In this document: in pieces, positions 27,331 to 35,862 of the stretch
Numbering within the stretch: position 1 is the first letter of the stretch
Layout of the letters: the number at the start of each line of letters is the position of its first letter
Source of the DNA: Bacillota bacterium
GTDB taxonomy: Bacteria > Bacillota > Clostridia > Lachnospirales > Lachnospiraceae
DNA length: 64,000 nucleotides
Assembly (NCBI GenBank): GCA_023415055.1
Contig: JAEZLZ010000088.1
Span: forward strand, 1 to 64,000
Direction: 5' to 3'
Notes under the pieces: generated by a model
Database searches by the model: none
Told to the model about the DNA's origin: nothing
Seen by the model: only the letters and a program-made list of their open reading frames with translations
Made by a program: the position numbers and the translations under genes

Positions 27331-28767
27331 ATGAACGATAAAACATTATATCTGGAATGTTATTCCGGTATCAGCGGTGATATGACTGTAGCCGCATTAC
27401 TCGACCTCGGTGCTGATCAAAATGTACTGATGGAGGGGCTTAAGAGCCTTAAAGTGGAAGGATATCAGATAAAAATTGGACGACGGGCTAAAAATAGCAT
27501 CGAAGCCTGTGATTTCGATGTTATCCTAGAGAGCGAAAATATAGAGCCTCATTCCCATGAGCATGATCATTCTCATGAACATGATCGCTCCCATGAACAT
27601 GGTCACTCCCATGATCACTCTTCCCATACTCACAGTCACTTCCATGATGATGATGAGCATGAGGAAAACCATACCCATAGCTATGCAAAGCTTTCCCGTG
27701 GCAAATCGGTTATGAAGCTAACACAATCTTCATCCACTCACGATCATATACCGGATCCGGATCATCCTCCAATTCACTATGGACATCATGATCATAGAAA
27801 CCTTTCGATTATAAATGATATTATTGACAGCTCTTCGATAACCGATAATGCAAAAGTGATTGCAAAGCGCATCTTTTATATCGTAGCCGTTGCAGAAGCG
27901 AAAGCCCATGGCAAGACGATTGATGAGGTACATTTTCACGAGGTAGGAGCCATTGATTCTATCGTTGATATCGTCGCAGCTGCAATTTGCCTTGATAACC
28001 TAAGGATTAAGGATGTGATTGTATCTGAAATGTATGAAGGAACGGGTTTCATTACCTGTCAGCACGGGCTTCTTCCTATTCCTGTTCCTGCAGTAATTAA
28101 TATTGCATCTGAACATCAGCTTCCTCTTCACATCACCAATGTTTCCGGAGAGCTGATTACACCTACCGGTGCTGCAATTGTTGCTGCCATTCGCACGAAG
28201 GAAGTCTTACCAAAAGAAATGAAGATCTTAAAAATCGGACTGGGTGCCGGAAAACGTAATTATGCTGGTGCCAGCGGCCTGTTACGGGCTATGCTGATTG
28301 AGAAAGGTATCGTCGAAAGCAAAGCTGATACACAAGATCACATCTGGGTACTTGAAGCAAATATTGATGATTGTCCCGGGGAAGCTTTGGCTTATACGAT
28401 GGAACTTTTATTACAAAACGGAGCAAAGGATGCTTACTATACTCCGATCTATATGAAGAAGAACCGCCCTGCTTACATGTTGGGTGTTATCTGCAGCGGG
28501 GACAAGCTAGATGAGCTGGAGGATATCATATTCAGTAATACTACTACGATCGGTATTCGTAAGACACAAGCGGTCAGAACTACTCTTATAAGAGAAGCTC
28601 TTACTATTTCCACCCCCTATGGAGCAGCTGATGTTAAGGTGTGCCATTATAAGCAAAAGCGCTTTTATTATCCTGAATATGAAAGTGTAAAGAAGCTCTG
28701 CGAGACCTCCGGTAAAGACTATCTTACCATTTACAACCTGGTTCAGGCTTTGGCAATGGAGAAATAA
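27331..28767 (+). CDS. larC: LarC, nickel insertase of the nickel-pincer cofactor (fused LarC1-LarC2)
   Basis: About 478 aa. It begins with the family motif LYLECYSGISGDMTVAALLD; the ATG at 27331 is preferred over 27313 because family members start just before this block. A His/Asp-rich stretch (about residues 75-125, many HSHEHDHSH units) should bind nickel. HEVGAIDSIVDIVAAAICLD and VSGELITPTGAAIVAAI follow, then a C-terminal half (WVLEANIDDCPGEALAYTME) corresponding to LarC2. LarC inserts nickel into P2TMN in a CTP-dependent reaction. Lactobacillus plantarum splits the gene by a programmed frameshift; here one frame covers both parts. larE follows after 54 nt. Confidence 0.93.
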   Translation: MNDKTLYLECYSGISGDMTVAALLDLGADQNVLMEGLKSLKVEGYQIKIGRRAKNSIEACDFDVILESENIEPHSHEHDHSHEHDRSHEHGHSHDHSSHTHSHFHDDDEHEENHTHSYAKLSRGKSVMKLTQSSSTHDHIPDPDHPPIHYGHHDHRNLSIINDIIDSSSITDNAKVIAKRIFYIVAVAEAKAHGKTIDEVHFHEVGAIDSIVDIVAAAICLDNLRIKDVIVSEMYEGTGFITCQHGLLPIPVPAVINIASEHQLPLHITNVSGELITPTGAAIVAAIRTKEVLPKEMKILKIGLGAGKRNYAGASGLLRAMLIEKGIVESKADTQDHIWVLEANIDDCPGEALAYTMELLLQNGAKDAYYTPIYMKKNRPAYMLGVICSGDKLDELEDIIFSNTTTIGIRKTQAVRTTLIREALTISTPYGAADVKVCHYKQKRFYYPEYESVKKLCETSGKDYLTIYNLVQALAMEK

Positions 28768-28821
28768 ATCCAAATAGCTACACCGGACGGACAAAATAAG
28801 GTTATAAAGGAGAAAAGGATT

Positions 28822-29670
28822 ATGCTTCAAACAAATTCTGATAAAATAAAGCCGGAAAACCTATCCATTTATAAACGTCTTACTGATTATCTGGAGCAGC
28901 ATATAAAAGAAGGAATAGCGATTGCCTTTTCCGGAGGAGTAGACTCAAGTCTCCTTCTGAAGCTTGCTTGCGATGTCGGTCAGCAGTCGCAGAGATCTGT
29001 GCTTGCCGTTACCTTTGAGACTAGGCTTCATCCACATGGTGATCTTGAGGAGGCGCAGGCCTTAGCCTCCGACTTCGGCGCAGTTCATCAGATCATTCAG
29101 GTGGATGAGTTTTCAGATGCTGAGATTCTCTACAATCCAGAGGATCGATGCTATCGTTGCAAGAAGCTACTGTTTCAAACGCTGATCAGCAATGCAAACA
29201 GGGAAGGTTACCATTTCCTGATTGACGGTACAAACTATGATGACTTAAATGCATACCGCCCCGGAAGGAAAGCGCTAAAAGAATTAGGTATCCACAGTCC
29301 ATTGCTGGAGCTTCAGATTACCAAGGCTCAGATTCGTTCTTTGGCAGCGGACTTAGGTATCTCCTCCTCGGACCGCCCCTCTGCTCCCTGTCTTGCGACA
29401 CGATTGCCTTACGGAGCGAAGCTGGATTTTGAGACTTTGGCTCTCATTGACCAAGGGGAACAGTTCATTAAATCCTTTGGTTTTTATAATGTACGACTAC
29501 GATTACATCAGGATATTTTAAGAATTGAGATCGATAAGAAAGACTTTTCGAAGTTCCTCGATGATCAAGAACAGATTATATTACGGTTAAAAGGATTGGG
29601 CTTTCTATATATCACCTTAGATCTTGAGGGCTTCCGTTCCGGAAGTATGGATATTAAAATTAATCAATGA
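28822..29670 (+). CDS. larE: LarE, ATP-dependent sulfur transferase of nickel-pincer synthesis
   Basis: 282 aa. The PP-loop AFSGGVDSSLLLKLA at 35-49 activates the substrate carboxylate with ATP. DGTNYDDLNAYRPGRKAL and PSAPCLATRLPYG are family blocks. Three cysteines stand out: C110 and C113 (CYRC) and C190 (APCLATR). L. plantarum LarE has one Cys that is consumed. Enzymes with three conserved cysteines, as reported for Thermotoga maritima, carry a [4Fe-4S] cluster and can act catalytically, so this one is probably of that kind. AAAGGAG precedes the ATG. Confidence 0.93.
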   Translation: MLQTNSDKIKPENLSIYKRLTDYLEQHIKEGIAIAFSGGVDSSLLLKLACDVGQQSQRSVLAVTFETRLHPHGDLEEAQALASDFGAVHQIIQVDEFSDAEILYNPEDRCYRCKKLLFQTLISNANREGYHFLIDGTNYDDLNAYRPGRKALKELGIHSPLLELQITKAQIRSLAADLGISSSDRPSAPCLATRLPYGAKLDFETLALIDQGEQFIKSFGFYNVRLRLHQDILRIEIDKKDFSKFLDDQEQIILRLKGLGFLYITLDLEGFRSGSMDIKINQ

Positions 29671-29998
29671 GTAGGAACAAATAGTGTCATTATATAAGTA
29701 CAAAAGAACTTTTTGAGAGCTTAATGCTAAGTTTGCTACCAGAAGTTATTCAATCAAATACCGGGTGAATAAAAAGAATAAATATAAAACCGAAAGCTTT
29801 TGATATACCTCTTTCGTTAAAATTAATATTGATTTGAGTTCTTAAATCAATTAAAAAAGTGAATATACGTACCTATTTATGCAGATGGCGAAGACCGTCC
29901 GATTGCGGATATTTTTTCCGCATGAGGGAAAGGCGAGACAGATGCATGGATAGGTGCGTATATTCACTTTTCTCATTTATATCACTTGATTCTATTGA
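29671..29998. other. Intergenic gap between convergent larE and cbiO
   Basis: No gene is seen. ATTGATTT/AAATCAAT (about 29829-29852) forms an 8-bp hairpin. The larger inverted-repeat element at 29855-29971 fills the rest and is listed separately. Confidence 0.7.
29855..29971. repeat. 117-nt element with 22-bp terminal inverted repeats, likely two-way terminator
   Basis: Arms 29855-29876 and 29950-29971 are reverse complements with one mismatch (AAAAGTGAATATACG at the left tip). The 73-nt interior has its own GCGGA/TCCGC stem. On minus the structure ends in CTTTTTT, on plus in CTTTTCTC, so it can end both the cbi operon and larE. The structured insert between the arms is larger than a plain terminator needs. 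Confidence 0.75.
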
Positions 29999-30727
29999 TT
30001 AAATTTCCATCTTCTGCAGGCAAAAAGGTAACTCCAAACCAGCCTCTTCTAAGAGTCCTTGATTCGTTAATATGTCCTTCGCCCGTCCCTCCGCATAGAC
30101 CCGACCTTCCTTAAGCACCACCACCCGTTCGCATAGTTCCAGAGCCATATCAAGATCGTGGGTCGCAATCAGCTTCGTCATTGGGACCCCTCGAAGCAGA
30201 TGAATTAATCTCCTTCTTGTTTTTGGATCTAGAAAGGAAGAAGGCTCATCAAACAAAACAACCGAAGGCTCCATCGCCAGAACAGTAGCGATTGCAATGA
30301 TTCTCTTCTCACCTCCGCTTAACTTATGAGAGCTCATGTCCCGCAGTTTCTCGACTCCAAGCACTTTTAATATATGATCAATCCTGATTCGGATATTTTC
30401 CTCACTCATACCATAGTTTCTTAAACCAAATGCAATATCATCATACACATTTGACATAAATAGCTGATCATCCGGATTCTGAAATACAAATCCGATTCGC
30501 TCACGAAGTTCACGTAGCTTCTTCCTATCCTGCATCAAACCGTCCACCTCAATCGAACCTTCAAATGGCAGCAGAATTCCAACGATTGACATTAGCAGAG
30601 TAGATTTACCGGCTCCGTTGGCTCCGATGATACCTACTGTCTCTCCTTTTTCTATTGATAAGCTAAGATTTCTTAGTACCTGATTCCCATCCTGATATCG
30701 CACACTCAGGTTATTCAGCTTTAACAT
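29999..30727 (-). CDS. cbiO: CbiO/NikO, ATPase of a nickel/cobalt ECF transporter
   Basis: 242 aa ABC ATPase. Walker A is GIIGANGAGKSTLLMS, the Q-loop is FVFQNPDDQLF, the signature is HKLSGGEKRI, and Walker B is VVLFDEPSSFLDP, followed by the switch His in IATHDLD. FQNPDDQLF is typical of ECF-type A components. It ends the larB-cbiMN-cbiQ-cbiO operon. A 162-nt gap separates it from cbiQ; I see nothing coding there. Confidence 0.92.
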   Translation of the reverse strand: MLKLNNLSVRYQDGNQVLRNLSLSIEKGETVGIIGANGAGKSTLLMSIVGILLPFEGSIEVDGLMQDRKKLRELRERIGFVFQNPDDQLFMSNVYDDIAFGLRNYGMSEENIRIRIDHILKVLGVEKLRDMSSHKLSGGEKRIIAIATVLAMEPSVVLFDEPSSFLDPKTRRRLIHLLRGVPMTKLIATHDLDMALELCERVVVLKEGRVYAEGRAKDILTNQGLLEEAGLELPFCLQKMEI

Positions 30728-30889
30728 TCTCAGTCCTCCGTTCCAAATACAATGTCGTTTACATCATCTAAATTAATGCAGAAAGATGCTATTTCTTCAC
30801 CTTTCGAAACATGCTCAATATTACATCGAGCACAAATATTAAAAGTGAAAGAAAAGCTCAAAATGTGCAGCTTTCGATCACAACAAATA

Positions 30890-31693
30890 CTATCCTATAA
30901 TCAGATTGCCGATCAATTCACTTAAATTATTCATTCTCAGAATCACAAACACCCCACCAAGCATCAGCAGATACAGCCAGTAAGGAAAAGCTACTATCTT
31001 ATGCTCCGAAAACAAGATTCCACCTTCAAAGCCGCGACATTTCATCGCATGATAGATCCGGTCTGCCCGGTCAAAACTGCGGATAATCAACTGCCCCAGA
31101 AAAGGTCCCATATCCGCTAGCTTAATCCCCTTTTCCCTCGGTGCTCTAAGCAAGTAGGCATGATACATGACAGCAACTTCATCGCCCAATACGCTTAGGT
31201 AGCGAAAGGTCATCATAATCTGCAATACAAGAATCGTTGGTATACGTAGGTACAACATCGCATAGAGCAGTTCATTCATCGTAGTAGTTGAGATCAGGAT
31301 CAGTATTGCCGTCACCGTAAGTATTGTTTTCATCAGAATTGAGATAAAGACCAACACGCCTTTCGTAATTGTAATCCCGGCAATTATCATCACTGTCTCT
31401 TTACTGAAGAACATATTGGATAATCCGGCAAACAGTGTGAAAGGCAAGGCAAATAAGAGGCGCACGAAAAGAGGCTTAAAGGGGATCTCCCCAAAAGCCA
31501 TTAGTATCACCGGATAAAGGAAGAACGGAATAAGACCGCTCACCTGTTCCGGGCCAAAGGAAATGATGACCACCAGATAGGATATGGTTGTTAACAGCTT
31601 AATTACCGATGGAATACGGTGTATCGGTGTATCCTGGCTTGTCAATTCCTCAAGCTTGGTGATTCGATTCATTGATTTTCTTATTTCAGTCAT
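30890..31693 (-). CDS. cbiQ: CbiQ/NikQ, transmembrane T component of the nickel/cobalt ECF transporter
   Basis: 267 aa with five or six membrane helices and the coupling motif YLLRAPREKG plus AMKCRGFEGG, the two Ala-Arg-Gly-like helices that touch the ATPase. It starts 6 nt after the cbiMN stop. It links the metal-binding CbiMN to CbiO. Confidence 0.9.
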   Translation of the reverse strand: MTEIRKSMNRITKLEELTSQDTPIHRIPSVIKLLTTISYLVVIISFGPEQVSGLIPFFLYPVILMAFGEIPFKPLFVRLLFALPFTLFAGLSNMFFSKETVMIIAGITITKGVLVFISILMKTILTVTAILILISTTTMNELLYAMLYLRIPTILVLQIMMTFRYLSVLGDEVAVMYHAYLLRAPREKGIKLADMGPFLGQLIIRSFDRADRIYHAMKCRGFEGGILFSEHKIVAFPYWLYLLMLGGVFVILRMNNLSELIGNLIIG

Positions 31694-31699
31694 TGTCTC

Positions 31700-32701
31700 T
31701 TACTTTCTTTTTTTGATAATCATGATAATAAATCCCATAACGGAAGCAGCAATTAAGGTGATACCCCCTCCGATTATTCCGGATAATCCGGTACTTACCT
31801 TCTCATTCACGGGCTCATCCGTCTTCACAGAATAATCCGGCAGCAAAGCAGTAGTCTCCTGAACCTGCTGCAGTTCATCATGGATTACGGAATCTGTAGT
31901 TAATTCTTCTCCTCCGGTAACTTTTTGTATTGCCCACTCCAATCCGTCCGGCTTGGAAGAGGCATACCAGGATACAAAGCCTGCAAGAACTATGGCCGCC
32001 ACAAGAATACCGATGAGAGTCTTCTTTACCGACGTACTCTGTGCATTTTCCATTCCGAGAGCATTTTCAAGAATACTCTTACGGGTTCGATAAATAAAAC
32101 ACAGAACCGCCGCAGATACTATTCCCTCCACGATTCCGATTGCCAGATGAATCGGCTGCATCATGACTACAAATGCTCCAAAGGGAAGCTCTGTGACTCC
32201 TGAGAGTAAAGTCTCAAGAACAACTCCAAAGGCTCCCAACTGAAGGCCGATTACCACGGATAATATCGTTGCAATTGTAATTCGTGTCGGAGTCAGCTTC
32301 TTACGCAAAATACTCTTATATATGAGCGGATAAGCCACCAAACAGGGTAAAATAGCAATATTAAATATATTACACCCCAGAGCAAGTAAGCCTCCATCTG
32401 CAAAGAACAGGCACTGGATCAGCAATACTGAGGCCAGCGTAATCACTGCCGGAAATGGTCCGAGTAATGCTGCCAATAAGATGCCTCCACCAATATGACC
32501 GCTCGAGCCTGTCACCGGTATCGTGAAATTGATCATCTGGGCCGCAAATATAAATGCACCCATGACACCCATCATCGGTATTTTACTTTCTTCCATATCA
32601 TATCGTTTTATCCTGGTTACACAATAACCAATGGTTCCGGTAGAGACCACATTCATTGTAGTTCCCACTGCCACGGATAATAATGCGTCTGACATATGCA
32701 T
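31700..32701 (-). CDS. cbiM: CbiM-CbiN fused substrate-binding component (nickel type likely)
   Basis: 334 aa from the ATG at 32701, one base after larB. The N-terminus MHMSDALLS matters because the conserved N-terminal Met-His amino group helps bind the metal; the longer frame from 32749 would destroy this. HIGGGILLAALLGPFPAVI and CNIFNIAILP are CbiM blocks. After residue 230 a second part has VSWYASSKPDGLEWAIQKVT, the PDGLE[WK]A motif of CbiN/NikN, then a final membrane helix. The fusion and larB linkage favour nickel over cobalt. Confidence 0.92.
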   Translation of the reverse strand: MHMSDALLSVAVGTTMNVVSTGTIGYCVTRIKRYDMEESKIPMMGVMGAFIFAAQMINFTIPVTGSSGHIGGGILLAALLGPFPAVITLASVLLIQCLFFADGGLLALGCNIFNIAILPCLVAYPLIYKSILRKKLTPTRITIATILSVVIGLQLGAFGVVLETLLSGVTELPFGAFVVMMQPIHLAIGIVEGIVSAAVLCFIYRTRKSILENALGMENAQSTSVKKTLIGILVAAIVLAGFVSWYASSKPDGLEWAIQKVTGGEELTTDSVIHDELQQVQETTALLPDYSVKTDEPVNEKVSTGLSGIIGGGITLIAASVMGFIIMIIKKRK

Positions 32702-32702
32702 G

Positions 32703-33446
32703 TTACGAAACCCCCAATTTATTAATCTGTGTCGCGATATAACCTGCACCGAAGCCGTTATCTATATTCACGACCGCCATACCCTCCGCACAGGAATTAA
32801 GCATGGTCAGAAGTGCGGAGAGACCACCGAAATTGGCTCCGTAACCGATGGACGTAGGTACCGCAATCACCGGCTTATCCACTAGCCCAGCGACTACTCC
32901 GCCGAGAGCTCCCTCCATGCCTGCTACTGCGATGATACAATTTGCTTTTCTGATCTCATCGATCTTCGAAAATAGCCGATGGATTCCGGCTACCCCTACG
33001 TCATAGATTCTTGTAACATTACTGCCAAAAAATTCAGCAGTCTGGGCTGCCTCCTCTGCAACTGGGATATCCGAAGTTCCGCCGGTGCATACCACAACAC
33101 AGCCTTGCTTTTTTATCTCTTTCGTTTGAATAGAAAGAACTCGGGACAAGCTGTCATACTGTACCATGGGTAATACTTCCTTCACTTTTTCATATTGCTC
33201 TATGGTTGCTCTGGTTCCCAGAACATTTGTATCGTGCTCATAGAATCTTTGATAGATATTGATCAGATGTTCCATCGATTTTCCCTGACAGAATACAACC
33301 TCCCCAAAACCAGAGCGAAGAGCTCTGTGATGATCGAGCTTTGCATAGCCCAGATCCTCATAGGGTAATGTTTTTAATAACTCTTCTGCTTCTTTAATAC
33401 TGATATCATTGTTTTTCACCTGCTCTAATAAATTATGAACATCCAT
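32703..33446 (-). CDS. larB: LarB, NaAD carboxylase/hydrolase of nickel-pincer synthesis
   Basis: 247 aa. The C-terminal half is PurE-like: VVCTGGTSDIPVAEEAAQTA, YDVGVAGIHRLFS, VAGMEGALGGVVAGLVDKPV and PTSIGYGANFGGLSALLTML. LarB carboxylates nicotinic acid adenine dinucleotide and cleaves it to P2CMN, the first step of the cofactor. The second ATG (33446) lies 6 nt after AGGAGG; the first touches it. It heads the transporter operon behind a structured leader. Confidence 0.94.
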   Translation of the reverse strand: MDVHNLLEQVKNNDISIKEAEELLKTLPYEDLGYAKLDHHRALRSGFGEVVFCQGKSMEHLINIYQRFYEHDTNVLGTRATIEQYEKVKEVLPMVQYDSLSRVLSIQTKEIKKQGCVVVCTGGTSDIPVAEEAAQTAEFFGSNVTRIYDVGVAGIHRLFSKIDEIRKANCIIAVAGMEGALGGVVAGLVDKPVIAVPTSIGYGANFGGLSALLTMLNSCAEGMAVVNIDNGFGAGYIATQINKLGVS

Positions 33447-33536
33447 CTTCATCCTCCTGATTTATGTTGCTGATTGTTCCCTGTCATTGTACGTGATTTG
33501 CTTACGGAAAATCTCTTTTAGACATAAAAAAACATG

Positions 33537-33735
33537 AAAAAACAGAGCTGTTCTCAGCGGTCTGAATCTTCATGATTCTATTTAACTATATTTCATATTT
33601 TTTTGTTTTATCCAATAACAGGCAATACTATTTCCTGTTAGCGTCATTATCACAATACCTACAACTTCAATTATGGTTTTTGTCTTCCTATTACAGTATT
33701 TCCTACTGTATACCACCTTCGTGATGGTCAATGCA
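33537..33735 (-). promoter_or_regulatory. Structured 5' leader of larB with intrinsic terminator
   Basis: Between the promoter at 33744 and larB lie four hairpins on minus. ACCATC/GGTGGT spans 33728-33712, TACAGTA/TACTGTA spans 33710-33692, TAACAGG/CCTGTTA spans 33640-33616, and CAGA..GCTG/CAGCTCTG spans 33564-33543. The last is followed by six T, a short gap and seven more T, a convincing terminator about 90 nt before the larB start. A GAATC/GATTC stem next to it could compete. A metal- or metabolite-sensing attenuator is likely; it matches no riboswitch consensus I can recall. Confidence 0.6.
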
Positions 33736-33743
33736 ATAATAAT

Positions 33744-33771
33744 AGAATAACACATTTTTAGATATCGTCAA
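33744..33771 (-). promoter_or_regulatory. Promoter of the larB-cbiMN-cbiQ-cbiO operon
   Basis: TTGACG (33771-33766) and TATTCT (33749-33744) on minus are 16 nt apart. It separates the operon from the DUF3842 gene, whose stop is at 33827. Confidence 0.65.
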
Positions 33772-33826
33772 GTCTATTTCGTCGTAATACTCGATACTTT
33801 TCTTAGATCGTCTGCTATACCATTAC

Positions 33827-34270
33827 CTACGGTTTCAATCCTTCCAGGTAATCCATAGCCAGCTTGACACAGTAATCAATATATGTCTCCGTCGTAGCGT
33901 TTAGATCAAATGCAATCATGATATTGCAACGGTTGAGCGGTACCAGTATCTTTCTTGCCGGACAAGTGCTGACTGCCATCGCCATCTCCGGCGTCAGTTC
34001 ACCAAGCATAGAGTTGGCAGCAATAATTGCGATTGGTCCAAGAACCAGATCTGACTGGTAAACGGTTCTGACAATTGCGTTCTCACCGGTGGCACCGATA
34101 TCGGCACCGGCTTTTAGCATTGTATTCGTCGCATTGGAATTCGTCCCAAGGGCACAGATCGTGATACCCGAATCCTTATCAATCAGCTTACGCAGCTTTC
34201 CTACAAGACTTTTTCCAATTCCTCCGCCCTGTCCGTCAATTACTGTAATCATAATTTCTTTTTGTGCCAT
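33827..34270 (-). CDS. DUF3842 family protein
   Basis: 147 aa from the ATG at 34270, preceded by GAGGTG; the frame from 34288 has no such site. ITVIDGQGGGIGKSLVGKLR is a glycine-rich nucleotide-binding loop, followed by ICALGTNSNATNTMLKAGAD, GATGENAIV and GPIAIIAANSMLGELTPEMA. This is the conserved DUF3842 pattern, of unknown function. It lies directly upstream of the Lar/nickel transport operon in the same direction, which suggests a role in nickel-pincer or nickel metabolism. Confidence 0.85.
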   Translation of the reverse strand: MAQKEIMITVIDGQGGGIGKSLVGKLRKLIDKDSGITICALGTNSNATNTMLKAGADIGATGENAIVRTVYQSDLVLGPIAIIAANSMLGELTPEMAMAVSTCPARKILVPLNRCNIMIAFDLNATTETYIDYCVKLAMDYLEGLKP

Positions 34271-34523
34271 AGTACACCTCGATATCATTTCATTATTTAC
34301 TTATTTATTACTGACACTCTTCTGTTGTGTTGAATATATTATATCTGCTTTTCTCAAATAATACCACTAGTATTACATCATTATGTACGATTTTTACTAA
34401 TGCTGTAATCCTTCCTTTCTTTCTGAATGATTTTTTTAAAGCACTTATTATCTTCATGATGATTTAAGAAACTTTTTATTTTACCGACATATTTTATATT
34501 GACATATTAAATATGAGGTTAAT
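34271..34523. other. Divergent intergenic region before the LysM-GH18 gene
   Basis: GACATATT occurs twice (34486-34493 and 34501-34508) just before the ribosome site of the plus-strand gene. The motif resembles a sigma-E -35 element, as expected for a YaaH-type gene, but spacing to a -10 is unclear. Nothing else is recognised. Confidence 0.35.
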
Positions 34524-35825
34524 ATGGATATCTATATTGTTCAACCAGGAGACACTATTTTCTCTATCGCAGATAAATATAAAGTACCTTATCAAAGATT
34601 GATTTATGATAACAGTCTCTCTCCTACCTATAATATCGTACCAGGTCAGATTATTCTCATAGCACACCCTGATGTTACCTATCAGGTACAGAATGGAGAT
34701 TCCATCAAAAGTATAGCGGAGCTGTATCAGATTACCCCTTTGCAGCTAATCCAAAACAATCCATTTCTATTAGATCGGGATTATTTTAATATCGGAGAAG
34801 AGCTCATCATCAGTTATCCAAAAAAAGAGCGTCCCTTGGAAATTAATGCTTATGTCTTTTCCTATATTACTTATGATGTTCTGATAAAAACATTACCTTA
34901 TCTGACTTATCTCACGATTGCTGATTATAGACTTGATGAGCAGGGAAATATACTCATTCCGGAGGATACAAATATCATAGAGCTGGCAAAAGAATTTGGT
35001 GTTGCACCATTCATGATGCTATCCACCTTTTCGGAGCAAGGTAAAGGTAGCTTCGGCATCACACATAAACTACTTAATAATGTTGACCTACAGAACAGTC
35101 TAATTGACAATTTAATATATACCTTAAGAGAAAAAGGCTTATCCGGTATTAATTTTAGTTTCCAATATGTTTTACCGGAAGATCTGCAAGGCTATGTGGA
35201 TTTTATAGTAAATGCATACCAAAAGCTGCAGTCGGAAGGTTACTTGGTATATGTTACCTTGATTCCGGATACCTTTATGTATAATCAGACGAAACGCAGC
35301 CCCTCGACAACCTATTATGGGCAAATCGGTCAAGTGGTAGATGCCGTGGTCCTTTTAAATTATCAATTTGTAAATGCATACCTTTCTGCAGTTGAACAGA
35401 CAACATTTCCATTTATCAGAAACTATACGGAATATGTTTTAACGCAAGTTCCTCCCGAAAAGATATTCCTAGGCTATGCCAGAATTGCTTATGATTGGGA
35501 GCTTCCTTATGTTGAAGGTCAATCACGGGTGGCTTCCCTGTCAAATTATGATGCAATACGATTAGCCTCTGATTTAGGAGTATCGTTGGGGTTTGATGAA
35601 TATCATATGACTCCTTACTATTATTATGATCGTGGGGGCATTCATCATTATGTCTGGTTCAAGGATGCAAGAACCCTCAATGCTATCATTGATATCATAG
35701 TAGAGTACAATCTTAAGGGGCTCAGTATATGGAATGCAATGGATTATACCACTCAGCTGTGGGTAACTATAAATTCGCAGTATAAGATATCCAAAGTATT
35801 AAACGTTACCTCTGAATTTCTATAA
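34524..35825 (+). CDS. YaaH/SleL-like protein: two LysM domains and a substituted GH18 domain
   Basis: 433 aa. Two LysM repeats (about 3-47 and 52-97, YIVQPGDTIFSIADKY and YQVQNGDSIKSIAELY) bind spore cortex or cell wall. A GH18-like barrel follows. In active YaaH-type enzymes the strand-4 motif is DG[VI]N[IL]DFE. Here residues 205-214 read GLSGINFSFQ, so both Asp are Ser (207, 212) and the catalytic Glu is Gln (214). Hydrolysis by the usual mechanism seems impossible. The rest of the barrel (YTEYVLTQVPPEKIFLGY, LSIWNAMDY) is intact. It may be a binding or scaffold protein of the spore. GAGGT precedes the ATG. Confidence 0.85.
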   Translation: MDIYIVQPGDTIFSIADKYKVPYQRLIYDNSLSPTYNIVPGQIILIAHPDVTYQVQNGDSIKSIAELYQITPLQLIQNNPFLLDRDYFNIGEELIISYPKKERPLEINAYVFSYITYDVLIKTLPYLTYLTIADYRLDEQGNILIPEDTNIIELAKEFGVAPFMMLSTFSEQGKGSFGITHKLLNNVDLQNSLIDNLIYTLREKGLSGINFSFQYVLPEDLQGYVDFIVNAYQKLQSEGYLVYVTLIPDTFMYNQTKRSPSTTYYGQIGQVVDAVVLLNYQFVNAYLSAVEQTTFPFIRNYTEYVLTQVPPEKIFLGYARIAYDWELPYVEGQSRVASLSNYDAIRLASDLGVSLGFDEYHMTPYYYYDRGGIHHYVWFKDARTLNAIIDIIVEYNLKGLSIWNAMDYTTQLWVTINSQYKISKVLNVTSEFL

Positions 35826-35862
35826 GTTATTGCAACCAGAAAACACATATTATACGCAACAA

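Noticed and set aside
27541..27680. Short repeated CATGATCA-like units, first taken for a repeat array
   Set aside because: They encode the His-rich segment of LarC (HSHEHDHSH); this is codon repetition, not CRISPR.
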